51,380 bases of DNA from Microcaldota archaeon (lineage in GTDB: Archaea > Micrarchaeota > Micrarchaeia > Anstonellales > Anstonellaceae): contig JAPLWX010000035.1 of assembly GCA_026396415.1 (NCBI GenBank), positions 1 to 51,380 on the forward strand. Direction: 5' to 3'. How positions within the stretch are numbered: the first letter of the stretch is position 1; each line of letters begins with the position of its first letter. Positions 14,960-23,624 of this stretch are shown in pieces. The translations under genes were made by a program, and so were the position numbers. A model generated the notes under the pieces. It had not been told where the DNA came from and did no database searches. It saw nothing but the letters and a program-made list of their open reading frames with translations.

Positions 14960-16092
14960 GCCTTCGCCTCCTGTTTCCAGGACGGGTAGCAGCCAAGGTA
15001 CTTGTAGAACACCGCCATTTTTTCAACCTGGGAAAGCGCGGCTGCCACCTTTGCATCCTGGTCAAAGCCTTCAAAATCCAGGAAGAACGCGTACTTGCCA
15101 GGGTCGCTTTTTATGGGGCGGGACTCGATCCTGGTAAGGTTGAGAGAAGCGTCTGAAAAGACCTTGAGCACGGAAAACAGCGCGCCGGCTTTATGGTCCG
15201 TGGAGAATATTATGGAGCACATGCCGCCTTTCCTGCCAGATACACCTTGCCCGCGGGAATCGGATTTGCCTGCGCCCTCGCGCGTGTTTGCGCCTTCTTT
15301 TTCCTCCTCTTTCCGTGAAAGCACAAGGAATCTGGTGGAGTTTGACTTGTGGTCCTCCACATTCTCCTTCAGTATCTCAAGCCCGTAAAGCTCTGCGCAC
15401 AGCCTGGAGGCGATTGCGGCTGCTGCCCGCGGCCTGTCCTCTGCAAGCATCATTGCAGCGCCAGCAGTGTCGTAAAACGGCCTTGCCTCAAGCTTGTTCC
15501 TTTGTAGGAACCCCCTGCACTGCGAGAGCGCCTGCGGATGGGAATACGCCACCTTGATTTCGCGGTAGTCAGCCTCAGGAAGGGCGAGCAGGCAGTGGTG
15601 CACGGGCACACGGACCTCGCCCACAATCCTCAGGCTGCTTTCCACAAGAAGGTCGTTCACCCGGGTGACCGCGCCCTCGATGGAATTTTCCACAGGCACC
15701 ATGCCAAAATCAAAGGAGCCATTTTCCACTCCAGTAAAAACATCCTCGAACTCGCGGCAGCTGATTGGCACAGCAGGCGGCAAAAATGCGCGGATTGCCA
15801 TTTCCCCAAATGCGCCATGCTCGCCCTGGAATGCCACGAGCACAGGGTGCTGGTCCTGGATTTTTTTGGATTCGGAAATGATTTCCTTGAACAGGCCCCC
15901 GGAAAACTCCGGGCGCACCAGGCCCACAGAGCACTTCTTCACGTTGGCAAATACATTCTCCTCGCGCTTCGGGTCTGAAACGCCATCCTTGTGCTTGCCA
16001 GTGCGCAAGGCAAGCTCCATCCTTGCCCCAAGCAGCTTGACTATCTCGCTGTCAATCAAATCCACCCGTTTCCTAAGTTCCTCAAGCTTCAT
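14956..16092 (-). CDS. pheA: Chorismate mutase-prephenate dehydratase (P-protein)
   Basis: A 378-residue bifunctional enzyme taking chorismate to prephenate to phenylpyruvate. AroQ-type chorismate mutase spans about 1-85 (LRKRVDLIDSEIVKLL). Prephenate dehydratase spans about 88-270 (VPVENSIEGAV; NSTRFLVL with the essential Thr). A C-terminal ACT domain (about 300-370) carries AGALFSVL and ESRP, the Phe-binding motifs, so Phe feedback inhibition is expected. A charged, Gly-rich insert of about 30 residues separates the dehydratase and ACT domains. The ATG at 16092 lies within the end of aroC (11-base overlap). Confidence 0.95.
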   Translation of the reverse strand: MKLEELRKRVDLIDSEIVKLLGARMELALRTGKHKDGVSDPKREENVFANVKKCSVGLVRPEFSGGLFKEIISESKKIQDQHPVLVAFQGEHGAFGEMAIRAFLPPAVPISCREFEDVFTGVENGSFDFGMVPVENSIEGAVTRVNDLLVESSLRIVGEVRVPVHHCLLALPEADYREIKVAYSHPQALSQCRGFLQRNKLEARPFYDTAGAAMMLAEDRPRAAAAIASRLCAELYGLEILKENVEDHKSNSTRFLVLSRKEEEKEGANTREGAGKSDSRGQGVSGRKGGMCSIIFSTDHKAGALFSVLKVFSDASLNLTRIESRPIKSDPGKYAFFLDFEGFDQDAKVAAALSQVEKMAVFYKYLGCYPSWKQEAKA

Positions 16093-17176
16093 GTTCCCCC
16101 TCCTCGTTTCCCAGCAATATGTCTGCCATGCAAACCGCAGCAACATTCTCAACCACAGGCACCGCGCGTATTGCAATGCACGGATCGTGCCTTCCTCGTA
16201 TGCGCAGCTTTTCCTGCCGCCTAGTCTGCAGGTTCACTGTTTCCTGCTCCATGAGAATGCTTGCAGTTGGCTTGAATGCCACGCGAAACACAATGGGCAT
16301 GCCGCTTGACAGCCCGCCCAATATTCCGCCTGCATGATTGGTGCGCGTCCGCACTTGGCCTGCTTCGGAATAGAATGCATCGTTGTGCACGCTTCCCAGC
16401 ATGCCCGCGGCAGCAAACCCCGCGCCGAATTCTATCCCCTTTGCGGCAGGGATTGCGAATATTGCCTGTGAGATGCTGCTTTCAATGGAGCCGAACATGG
16501 GCTCGCCAACCCCCGCAGGAACCCCGGTTATCCTGCACTCCACAATGCCGCCTATGGAATCGCCTGCGCCCTTCGCCTTTTCCACAGCAGCGGCCATTTT
16601 CTTTGCAACTGCCATGTCAGCGGTGTGTACGTCGTTTTTGTAGGCATTGTCAAGTATCATTTGGTCTGGGACTTCGCCTTCCAGCTTCACGCCGCCTATT
16701 TGCCTTGCAAATGCAATTGTGCGGATGCCGCGCGCCAGGAGCAGCTTTTTTGCAACCGCACCCGCCATCACAAGTGCCGCAGTCATCCTGCCTGAGAAAA
16801 AGCCGCCGCCGCTTTCCATTTTGCCGTATTTTGCGCTCGAGGTGAAATCGGCATGCCCCGGGCGGGGCGTTTTCCCAAAAGCCGCATAATGCTGGGGCCG
16901 GGCATCTTTGTTTTCCACAAGCATGCGGATTTTTTCCCCTGTTGTTTTTCCGCCCTTGATGCCGCCCTCCACTATGAGCTTGTCCTCCTCCTTCCTTCCG
17001 CTCACAATGGAGCTGCTGCCTGGCCTTCGCCTGTCCAGCTCTTGCTGTATTTCGCCTTCGCTGATTCCAAGCCCTTTTGGGCAGCCTTCAATTTCCACGC
17101 CCACACTGGGGCCGTGGCTGCTTCCGAACACGGTTATGCGGAACTTGCTGCCGAACGAAAATGACCCATCACTCAT
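16082..17176 (-). CDS. aroC: Chorismate synthase
   Basis: A 364-residue FMN-dependent chorismate synthase (EPSP to chorismate). Diagnostic segments are GSSHGPSVGVEIEGCP at the N-terminus, RRRPGSS, RPGHADF, SGGGFFSGRMTAAL and RTNHAGGILGGLSSG. Length is normal. It starts at ATG 17176, overlapping the 67-residue ORF by ATGA, and ends inside pheA. Chorismate is the branch point to Trp (trpEG in the same cluster) and Phe/Tyr (pheA, tyrA). Confidence 0.97.
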   Translation of the reverse strand: MSDGSFSFGSKFRITVFGSSHGPSVGVEIEGCPKGLGISEGEIQQELDRRRPGSSSIVSGRKEEDKLIVEGGIKGGKTTGEKIRMLVENKDARPQHYAAFGKTPRPGHADFTSSAKYGKMESGGGFFSGRMTAALVMAGAVAKKLLLARGIRTIAFARQIGGVKLEGEVPDQMILDNAYKNDVHTADMAVAKKMAAAVEKAKGAGDSIGGIVECRITGVPAGVGEPMFGSIESSISQAIFAIPAAKGIEFGAGFAAAGMLGSVHNDAFYSEAGQVRTRTNHAGGILGGLSSGMPIVFRVAFKPTASILMEQETVNLQTRRQEKLRIRGRHDPCIAIRAVPVVENVAAVCMADILLGNEEGEHEA

Positions 17177-17376
17177 TTTTTCACCTTCTTCTTAACTTTT
17201 ACAGAAACGCCCTTTTTACCAGCAAGAACAGGCAATATGTGATTTAATAGCTGTTCAGCCGTCATTTTGCGTTTTACCCCGTTTGTCGTCTGTATCCAGG
17301 TGCCGTTTTTTTTATTAACTGTCTGCGTCCATCCGCCCGCGAGGATAAAATATATTGTGCATTCATCGTTTTTCAT
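17173..17376 (-). CDS. Small conserved-looking protein between aroA and aroC
   Basis: A 67-residue ORF with ATGA overlaps on both sides (aroA stop and aroC start), which strongly supports translation. The N-terminal 50 residues look like a compact alpha/beta unit (TIYFILAGGWTQTVNKK, GTWIQTT, TAEQLLNHILPVL). The tail is Lys/Val-rich (KVKKKVKK). No family is recognised. Its position suggests an accessory or RNA-binding role linked to chorismate synthesis, but this is conjecture. Confidence 0.7.
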   Translation of the reverse strand: MKNDECTIYFILAGGWTQTVNKKNGTWIQTTNGVKRKMTAEQLLNHILPVLAGKKGVSVKVKKKVKK

Positions 17377-18617
17377 TTTCTCACCCTCAACGACTCCAAA
17401 TCCTCAAAGAAGCGAGGGTAGGATTTCGAAACGCATTCTGCGCCCCTTATCCTTGCGCCTTTTTCCGAGGCAAGCGCGGCAACCGCGCATGCCATGGCAA
17501 TCCTGTGGTCGCCGTGCGATTCCACCGTAGCGCCGGAAAGCCGCGTGCCTGTTATTTCCATCACATCGCCTTTCACAGATATGGCAGCGCCCATAATGCC
17601 TAGCTCGGACACAAGCGCTGACGCGCGGTTGCTCTCCTTGCCCGCAAGGCGCGTTGCGCCTTTTATCCTGCTTGTGCCGCTGCATTGGCAGGCAAGAACA
17701 GCAAGCGGAGGGAATAAGTCCGGGCAGCCAGTAGCATCAAACTCGAATGCGGAAAGCTTGCCTTTGCCCACGCGCACAGTGCCTTTGGAAACTTCCACTT
17801 TTGCGCCTGCCTCCTTAAGCGCGATTAACACCGCCCGATCCGCCTGAAAAGAATTTGCACTCAAGCCTTTTACCACAACACGGCCGGCTATTGCGCCTGC
17901 CACCAGCAGGAAGGCTGCGCCGGACCAGTCGCCCTCTACAGAGTATGCTCGCGGGGCATAATGCTGCCTGCCAGGGATTTCAAATTTGGAAAGCGCGGCA
18001 TTTGCATGCACTTTTACACCGAAAGCGCGCAGCATTTCCAATGTCATTTTGACATACGGCTTGCTCTTCAAATTTCTCACAATGAGCACTGAGCCGTTTG
18101 AACAGAGTGGAAGCGCCATCAAAAGGCCGGTCAGGAACTGCGAGCTGTCAGAGCCGTCGAGTTCCGCCCTGCCGCCTTTCATGGGCCCCCGCACAGTTAC
18201 AGGGGGCAGCCCGCCATTGCTTATGCACGAGGCGCCAAGCTGCGAAAGCGGCTTTTCCATCATGCCGGCATTGCGCGTTGCAAGCGTGCCTTTGGCGGAA
18301 AGCACGGTCTTTCCAACGCAAAGCGCGGCGATGGGTGGAAACATCCTCATGCACAGGCCAGACTCACCGCAGTCAAGCTTTTTTGGGGAAACAAGATGCC
18401 CTCCAATGATTTCAACCTTATTTTTGCTGGCTTTCACTTTTGCCCCAAGCGCCTTGGCGCATTCCATTGCGGCAAGCGCATCGTCGCAGTATGATGGGCA
18501 AAGTATGATGCTTTTTCCATTTGACAGAAGCGCGGCTGCCACCGCGCGGATCATAATGCTCTTTGAGGATGGCGCCTCGAGCGCGCCTTCAATCCTGCAA
18601 GGAAGTATTTTTTTCAT
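17373..18617 (-). CDS. aroA: EPSP synthase
   Basis: A 414-residue 5-enolpyruvylshikimate-3-phosphate synthase (shikimate 3-phosphate + PEP). The N-terminal SSKSIMIRAVAAALL, GESGLCMRMFPP, SSQFLTGLLMALPL and the C-terminal ESHGDHRIAMA are diagnostic. Sites for PEP and S3P binding (Lys in SKS, Arg in MRM) are present. Length is slightly under the usual 430. The ATG at 18617 is separated from the aroEK stop by a 61-base spacer with a duplicated segment and a micro-ORF. Confidence 0.95.
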   Translation of the reverse strand: MKKILPCRIEGALEAPSSKSIMIRAVAAALLSNGKSIILCPSYCDDALAAMECAKALGAKVKASKNKVEIIGGHLVSPKKLDCGESGLCMRMFPPIAALCVGKTVLSAKGTLATRNAGMMEKPLSQLGASCISNGGLPPVTVRGPMKGGRAELDGSDSSQFLTGLLMALPLCSNGSVLIVRNLKSKPYVKMTLEMLRAFGVKVHANAALSKFEIPGRQHYAPRAYSVEGDWSGAAFLLVAGAIAGRVVVKGLSANSFQADRAVLIALKEAGAKVEVSKGTVRVGKGKLSAFEFDATGCPDLFPPLAVLACQCSGTSRIKGATRLAGKESNRASALVSELGIMGAAISVKGDVMEITGTRLSGATVESHGDHRIAMACAVAALASEKGARIRGAECVSKSYPRFFEDLESLRVRK

Positions 18618-18628
18618 GCATGCTCAAC

Positions 18629-18676
18629 TCATCTGATCGCCATGCCCATCTTTGCAAGGCAATCCGTTTCATCCAT
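18629..18676 (-). CDS. Junction micro-ORF aroEK/aroA (15 aa)
   Basis: A 15-codon ORF starting MDETDCL. The same bases ATGGATGAAAC also encode MDETAEV near the aroEK C-terminus. The underlying DNA is a 19-base direct repeat (18666-18684 and 18701-18719, 35 apart), one copy inside aroEK and one just after its stop. Translation is uncertain; the duplication itself is clear. Confidence 0.35.
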   Translation of the reverse strand: MDETDCLAKMGMAIR

Positions 18677-18719
18677 AATCAACTTATCTGCACTTCTGCA
18701 GTTTCATCCATAATCAACT
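18666..18719. repeat. 19-bp direct repeat at the aroEK 3' end
   Basis: GTTTCATCCATAATCAACT occurs at 18666-18684 and 18701-18719. The duplication provides the present stop region of the aroEK frame (IMDETAEVQIS then TGA). Confidence 0.8.
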
Positions 18720-20004
18720 CTGCGACTTTTTTGGCGGATTTTCCTTCAGTCCCCACCACAATATCTGCGCACGCCGCATAGGTGGGCATGCGGGCTCGCA
18801 ATATGCTGCGCGCAACTCGCAATCTGTCTTTCCTGTTGATGAGCGGGCGCGAGGGATCGCCCTTCAGGCGCAGCAACGCCTCATCCGCACTTGCCCAAAG
18901 CCACACCATAATGCAGCTATCCTTTATCAGAAACGCGCTTTTCGGGTCCAGTATTGCCCCGCCGCCAAGGGAAATCACTGTTCCTTTTCTTTTGCATGCC
19001 TCTTTCACCGCACTTGCCTCAAGCGCACGGAAGCGCGCCTCGCCATTCCTTTCAAATATGCAGGATATTCTCATGCCCGCCATTCGTTCCACCATATCGT
19101 CGGTATCAAGAACAGGCATGCCGGTTTTTTTCCCAATCAGCAATGCAGCCGTGCTCTTGCCGCTTCCCATAAAGCCGATGAGCGCAGTGCTTTTCTTTTG
19201 GGGTTTGCCAGCGGCGCTTTGCAATGCTTTTCTCATGACTGCCTGTGGCGCAGGCTTCCGGGTAAATAGCGTAAATGCGGCAGCCCCCTGGTGCAGCAGC
19301 CATTCCCGCCCATCAATTACCTTGCAGCCTGCTTTGGCAGCATCCTGTGAAAGCAGAGTTTCGGATGAGTAGAAAGCGTCAAGCAGCACCGTGCCTTTTT
19401 TCAGAAGATGAGTGGGCACTACGCGCTCCTTGGTGCTCAGCGTGGACACGATGACTTGTGCGCACGGCAGGATTTTGCCAAGCGACTTGCCATCAAGAGA
19501 ACACTGGCTGCAGCCAAACCGGGAGGCAATTTCCTTTGCCTTTCCAACTGTGCGGTTTGCCACTGTCACGCTTGCGCCTGATTTGCAAAGGGCGTAAGCT
19601 GCTGCGCGCGCTGCCCCGCCTGCGCCAAGCACCACGGCGCTTGCGCCTGTTAGCTTCACGCCAGCTGCGGCAAGGGCGCTTTGCACCCCGTCCACATCAG
19701 TGTTGAAGCCTCGCGTTTTTCCGCTTCTTGATATCAGGAGGGTGTTCACTGCGCCTGTTGCGCGCGCGTTGCTGCCAAGCGAATCTGCCAGGCGGCAGGC
19801 ATCTTGCTTGAATGGCGCAGTCACATTAAGCCCGGACATGCCAATCTGCCTTGCAGTTTCAAGCGCTTCTTCCATGCTGCCTGCAGAAAGCCTGGTGTAA
19901 ATTGCATGAATGCCGCAGGCTGCAAAGCCTGCATTGTGCATCTGCGGGCTGGCGCTTTGCATTATGGGCTTGCCAGTTGACGCGAACAGCTTAGTTGGTG
20001 CCAT
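18679..20004 (-). CDS. aroEK: Shikimate dehydrogenase-shikimate kinase fusion
   Basis: A 441-residue bifunctional enzyme. AroE domain 1-265: SASPQMHNAGF, NVTAPFK with catalytic Lys66, GAVNTL, NTDVDG with catalytic Asp103, and the NADP Rossmann motif GAGGAARAA. AroK domain about 270-441: P-loop GFMGSGKST (277-285), DTDD, and GGGA in the shikimate-binding region. The kinase is of the bacterial AroK/NMP-kinase type, not the GHMP-type kinase usual in archaea. A linker of about 15 residues (SAAGKPQKK) joins them. The ATG at 20004 overlaps the aroD end by 14 bases. Confidence 0.95.
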   Translation of the reverse strand: MAPTKLFASTGKPIMQSASPQMHNAGFAACGIHAIYTRLSAGSMEEALETARQIGMSGLNVTAPFKQDACRLADSLGSNARATGAVNTLLISRSGKTRGFNTDVDGVQSALAAAGVKLTGASAVVLGAGGAARAAAYALCKSGASVTVANRTVGKAKEIASRFGCSQCSLDGKSLGKILPCAQVIVSTLSTKERVVPTHLLKKGTVLLDAFYSSETLLSQDAAKAGCKVIDGREWLLHQGAAAFTLFTRKPAPQAVMRKALQSAAGKPQKKSTALIGFMGSGKSTAALLIGKKTGMPVLDTDDMVERMAGMRISCIFERNGEARFRALEASAVKEACKRKGTVISLGGGAILDPKSAFLIKDSCIMVWLWASADEALLRLKGDPSRPLINRKDRLRVARSILRARMPTYAACADIVVGTEGKSAKKVAELIMDETAEVQIS

Positions 20005-20641
20005 CCAAAATCATCCTTTGTGCCTTTTGTAGCTCACTCGCAGCCATCTGCCCGTCCGCAGTGCCTTGCCTGCCAGCAGGCGAGGCATATGCAATTGCGC
20101 TTCCAAGCATGGGCGCAACCACGCGCACCAGCCTGCCCTTTTTCCCCATGCCGACAACCGCGAGCTTTCTTTTTCCATCAAGCAATGAGAGAAGGCGCGC
20201 GCAGTCTCCTGCAGAGTTTGCCTTGCATGCTATTTTTGCAATGCCATCACCTGTTGAGAAGCACTTCCTTGCCATTGCCTCAAGCTTTTGCCGCGAGGGG
20301 GTTTTTTTGTAATCGTGGAAAGAAACGATGACCTTGCAGCCTTTCTTTTTCGCCTTTGCGACTACTTTTTTCCGAAGCGCGGCAGGCGCATCCACTTCAA
20401 TGTCAACATAAGCTGCGCCATTTGCAATCGCTTCCAGAAGAAGCGAAGCGCATTCGCTTTGCGAACGCTTGCCTGGCCGGCAGGTGGCAATCAGGTTCTG
20501 GTGCGATGAGAAAATGCGGCGCACCTCATCCTTTCCAACCCTGCCAGAGAGCAGGTCAAGCCGCACTTCCGCGAGCCGCAGCCCCTTAAGTGAGGAAATG
20601 CATTTTTCCACTGAGCAATTCCCTATGCTGGTGCAAATCAT
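19991..20641 (-). CDS. aroD: 3-dehydroquinate dehydratase, type I
   Basis: A 216-residue class I dehydroquinase (Schiff-base mechanism). AEVRLDLL is the first conserved beta strand. The catalytic His lies in SFHDY and the Schiff-base Lys in IAKIACKA. The C-terminal GSAIAYAS corresponds to the substrate-binding loop. The ATG at 20641 overlaps the aroB stop (ATGA). It uses the product of aroB and supplies aroEK. Confidence 0.93.
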   Translation of the reverse strand: MICTSIGNCSVEKCISSLKGLRLAEVRLDLLSGRVGKDEVRRIFSSHQNLIATCRPGKRSQSECASLLLEAIANGAAYVDIEVDAPAALRKKVVAKAKKKGCKVIVSFHDYKKTPSRQKLEAMARKCFSTGDGIAKIACKANSAGDCARLLSLLDGKRKLAVVGMGKKGRLVRVVAPMLGSAIAYASPAGRQGTADGQMAASELQKAQRMILDGTN

Positions 20642-21693
20642 GGAGAACCGCCTCCTTTCCCTGCAATGCAAATACCCGAGAGAACCGCTTCTATTTCGCC
20701 CATTTTGACATCTTGTATGCTGCATTTCCCAATCCCTTCCAAAAGCGCCATCTTGACGATTTCGCTTTCGCGCTTCTTGTCCTTCCTCATGGCATCGAGA
20801 AGCCCGGAGGGCGTTGCCTTTGCCTTGGCAGGAAGGCCTGCATCTGCAAGCAGGCGCATAAGCCTTCCGGCATCCTTCTCGGAAAGCAGCTTGCGTGAAA
20901 CAGAAAGCTGGGCCTCTGCAACCATGCCAATTGCAACCGCCTCTCCGTGCGGAAGGCAGCAGCATTTCTCAATCGCATGCCCGACCGTGTGCCCGAAGTT
21001 GAGCTTCCTCCTCTCCCCTTTTTCATATTCATCCTTTGCAACTATCTCGGTTTTTACAAGAATGGAGTCGTGTATCACTTTCTCAATCACCGAGCGCTTC
21101 AGCTCCATTGCCTCCTGAAGATTTCCCTCAAGGTAGGAGAAAAGCGTTGCATCTGCTATTGCGGCGTGCTTTATCACCTCGGCAAAGCCGCAGCGCCTCT
21201 CCTTTTCAGGAAGGGTGGAGAGGAACGAGAAATCGCAAAGCACGAATTCAGGATGCCTTATTGTACCAACAAGATTTTTGTAGCCGCCAAGATTCACCCC
21301 GTTCTTCCCGCCGATTGCCGCGTCTGCCTGTGCAATAAGCGTAGTGGGAACGAGGCCCAGCCTCATGCCGCGAAGGTAGGTGGATGCCGCAAAGCCTGAG
21401 ATGTCACAGACAATTCCCCCGCCAATCCCAATCACCATGGAGCCGCGCTCAAGCTCCATTTCCATGAATTTTCCGTAGAGCGCCTGCACAGCGGGCAGCG
21501 TCTTGCTCTCCTCGCCAAGCCCAACCTCAAGGACGGGAAAATCCGGGAATTTTTCGCCGTGGAATTTCCTGACGTTCCTGTCAGTCACTATCACGGTTTT
21601 TTCAGAGGTGCACAGGCTGGCAAGGTGCGAGATGGACTCGCCGATGAATATTTTGCTGTTGCCGGATTTTCCAGAAAGTTCCATCATTCTCAT
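20638..21693 (-). CDS. aroB: 3-dehydroquinate synthase
   Basis: A 351-residue NAD- and metal-dependent enzyme converting DAHP to 3-dehydroquinate. GIGGGIVCDISGFAAS (NAD binding), PTTLIAQADAAIGGKNGVN, GFAEVIKHA, and the metal ligands in LNFGHTVGHAIE and HGEAVAIGM are all present. Start 21693 has GGTGG six bases upstream; longer readings extend into DAHP synthase without support. Classical AroB is uncommon in archaea, many of which use the alternative DHQ synthase II route. Confidence 0.95.
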   Translation of the reverse strand: MRMMELSGKSGNSKIFIGESISHLASLCTSEKTVIVTDRNVRKFHGEKFPDFPVLEVGLGEESKTLPAVQALYGKFMEMELERGSMVIGIGGGIVCDISGFAASTYLRGMRLGLVPTTLIAQADAAIGGKNGVNLGGYKNLVGTIRHPEFVLCDFSFLSTLPEKERRCGFAEVIKHAAIADATLFSYLEGNLQEAMELKRSVIEKVIHDSILVKTEIVAKDEYEKGERRKLNFGHTVGHAIEKCCCLPHGEAVAIGMVAEAQLSVSRKLLSEKDAGRLMRLLADAGLPAKAKATPSGLLDAMRKDKKRESEIVKMALLEGIGKCSIQDVKMGEIEAVLSGICIAGKGGGSP

Positions 21694-21725
21694 ATTTTCC
21701 ACCTGATAATTTCCATCGAATGCAT
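21690..21725 (-). CDS. Junction micro-ORF DAHP synthase/aroB (11 aa)
   Basis: Eleven codons, [11 protein letters not shown], overlapping the DAHP synthase stop (TGATG) and the aroB start (ATGA). The first residues copy the AroB start MRMMELSG, and the DNA matches around GATGGAA-n-TT. It contains the AGGTGG ribosome-binding site used by aroB. Confidence 0.45.
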   Translation of the reverse strand: MHSMEIIRWKI

Positions 21726-22549
21726 CACACAGATCCTTTCTCAAGCTCATCCCAGAGCGCGTGCATTGCCCTTGCCTTTTTTGCAATCTCGCCGAACTGC
21801 GCAGGAGTGAGCGCCTGTTCCTTGTCGGAAAGCGCCTCCTCGGGCCTGCGGTGCACCTCGACAATAATCCCGTCAGCGCCGCACGCGGCGCCTGCCATGC
21901 TCATGGGGCCGATAAGGCTCACCTTGCCTGTTCCATGGCTCGGGTCCACTATTATAGGAAGGTGGGTGAGCTCCTTTATTGCAGGCACAGCAGACAGGTC
22001 AAGCGTGTTCCGGGTGTATGTCTCCATGGTGCGTATGCCGCGCTCGCAGAGTATGACGTCGGGGTTTCCCTCATTAAGTATGTATTCAGCGCAGTTGAGC
22101 CACTCCTCCAGTGTGGAATTCATGCCTCGCTTGAGAAGCACGGGCTTGTTCACCTTGCCGACTTCCTTGAGAAGCGAAAAGTTCTGCATGTTCCTTGCGC
22201 CTATCTGGAGCACGTCGCAGTACTCGCACACCCAGGAGACATTCCTTGTGTCGGTGACCTCGGTAACCACAGGAAGCCCGGTAAGGTCGCGCGCCTTTTC
22301 CAGAATTTTGAGGCCCGCAAGCCCCATGCCCTGGAAGGCATAGGGAGAAGTGCGGGGCTTGAATGCGCCGCCGCGCAGCATGTCCGCGCCAAGCTCCTTT
22401 ACCGCAACGGCCGTCTCCAGCATCTGCTCTTCTGACTCCACGCCGCATGGGCCTGCAATTATGGTAAAGCCCTGCCCGACTTTGACCTTGCCCACGCGGA
22501 CAATGCTCCGCCCTCCGCCGTTCTTTGCAACCAGTTTGATATTTTTCAT
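21725..22549 (-). CDS. aroF: DAHP synthase (AroA-I beta/KDO8P-synthase-like type)
   Basis: A 274-residue 3-deoxy-D-arabino-heptulosonate 7-phosphate synthase condensing PEP with erythrose 4-phosphate. [50 protein letters not shown] and [11 protein letters not shown] are diagnostic of the short I-beta type. The usual N-terminal ferredoxin-like or chorismate-mutase regulatory domain is absent, so direct feedback inhibition is less likely. GGAGGGGG precedes the ATG at 22549. It is the first gene of the aro half of the cluster. Confidence 0.95.
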   Translation of the reverse strand: MKNIKLVAKNGGGRSIVRVGKVKVGQGFTIIAGPCGVESEEQMLETAVAVKELGADMLRGGAFKPRTSPYAFQGMGLAGLKILEKARDLTGLPVVTEVTDTRNVSWVCEYCDVLQIGARNMQNFSLLKEVGKVNKPVLLKRGMNSTLEEWLNCAEYILNEGNPDVILCERGIRTMETYTRNTLDLSAVPAIKELTHLPIIVDPSHGTGKVSLIGPMSMAGAACGADGIIVEVHRRPEEALSDKEQALTPAQFGEIAKKARAMHALWDELEKGSV

Positions 22550-22776
22550 CCCAATCCCCCCTCCATTCAAGCGTTATATGACATTCATTCTGCTAGTGTT
22601 AGTGCAACCAAGAAAAATCCGGGAAAAAAGAGAAGGCTTTTCGCGGTTTTTCTCAGTCGCTATAGCTGAAGAAGCCGAATCCGAAATAGCTGCTTCCCAG
22701 TTTTTCTGCAATAGCCACGAAAACCACTTTTCCTTATGCTGACTGTAATTGACAACGCTTATAACCGTTTGTAACA
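22550..22776 (-). promoter_or_regulatory. Leader/promoter region between trpA and the aro genes
   Basis: This is the only gap over 200 bases inside the aromatic cluster. On the minus strand GGTTATAAG (about 22766-22758) and CATATAACG (about 22582-22574) are TATA candidates. Use of the upstream box would leave a leader of roughly 180 nt. A weak stem GAGAA/TTCTC and an A/T-richer base composition are seen; no clear riboswitch is recognised. A 74-codon ORF crossing it looks spurious. Confidence 0.4.
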
Positions 22777-23589
22777 TCACCGGCGTTTGCAATGGCATAT
22801 GTTCACCATACCTTTGGCAAATCGCGCAACATCGGAAAGCGCAAGGCGTTCATTTATCTTTCCCCCTGGGATATGCCGGGCGTAGATATTGACAATTCCG
22901 CTTCCCACTATCACGCCGTCAGCACCTGCTTTGCGGAATGCGCGCACGTGCGATGGCAGGGATATGCCAAAGCCCACTGCGAGGGGCATGGCAGATGCTT
23001 GCTTCGCCCGCTTCACAAGCTGCAACGCCTGTGGACTGACATTGCTTCTTGCCCCAGTGGTGCCAAGCACCGAAACAGCGTATATGAAGCCCGATGTTGC
23101 TGCGGCTATTTTTCTCAGGCGCGCATCGCTGCTGTTCGGCGTTGCGAAAAGCACAAGCTCAAGCCCTGCTATTCTGCATGCCCTGCGAAGAGGCGCGGAT
23201 TCGCCAAGCGGCACATCAGGCACGATGAGCCCGTCTGCGCCTGCCCTCTTTATTTTTGCAAGCATTTTGCCTAAGCCTGCTGAGAAAAGGATGTTGTAAT
23301 ACGTCATCACTGCAATGGGCACGCACACGCCGCTTTTCCTGACCTTCGCAAGCACAAAGAGCGCCTTTCCCGGCGTAATGCCCCCTGCAAGCGCGCGCTG
23401 CGAGGCTGCCTGTATTGTTTTGCCATCGGCAATGGGGTCGGAAAAAGGTATGCCGAATTCTATTGCATCCGCCCCGCTTTGCACCAGCGTTTTCACCAGC
23501 TTCAGCGTAAACTCTGCGCTCGGGTCGCCGCAGCAGACATAGGGCATGAATGCGCACTGCCCTTTACGGAATGCGTCTGACAAGCTCAT
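22777..23589 (-). CDS. trpA: Tryptophan synthase alpha chain
   Basis: A 270-residue TIM-barrel subunit cleaving indole-3-glycerol phosphate to indole. DAIEFGIPFSDPIADGKTIQAAS holds the catalytic Asp, the catalytic Glu is replaced in position by the usual strand YVCCGDP, and GLIVPDVPLGES, GTTGAR and GFGISLP follow. Start 23589 is preceded by GGAAGGGGG in the junction micro-ORF. Indole is channelled to TrpB, encoded just upstream. Confidence 0.95.
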   Translation of the reverse strand: MSLSDAFRKGQCAFMPYVCCGDPSAEFTLKLVKTLVQSGADAIEFGIPFSDPIADGKTIQAASQRALAGGITPGKALFVLAKVRKSGVCVPIAVMTYYNILFSAGLGKMLAKIKRAGADGLIVPDVPLGESAPLRRACRIAGLELVLFATPNSSDARLRKIAAATSGFIYAVSVLGTTGARSNVSPQALQLVKRAKQASAMPLAVGFGISLPSHVRAFRKAGADGVIVGSGIVNIYARHIPGGKINERLALSDVARFAKGMVNICHCKRR

Positions 23590-23624
23590 GCCCCCATTCC
23601 CCCTTCCGCATGCTCCGGATTCAT
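23586..23624 (-). CDS. Junction micro-ORF trpB/trpA (12 aa)
   Basis: Twelve codons, [12 protein letters not shown], with ATGA overlaps on the trpB stop and trpA start. The C-terminus HAEGGMGA copies the TrpB end RTEGGKGT. At DNA level GAAGGGGG-n-A-n-GGG-n2-CATGA is present twice, 35 bases apart. It carries the trpA ribosome-binding site. Confidence 0.5.
   Translation of the reverse strand: MNPEHAEGGMGA

Noticed and set aside
22574-22798. 74-codon minus-strand ORF between trpA and DAHP synthase
   Set aside because: It overlaps the end of trpA, lacks a ribosome-binding site, and crosses promoter-like boxes; no protein features.
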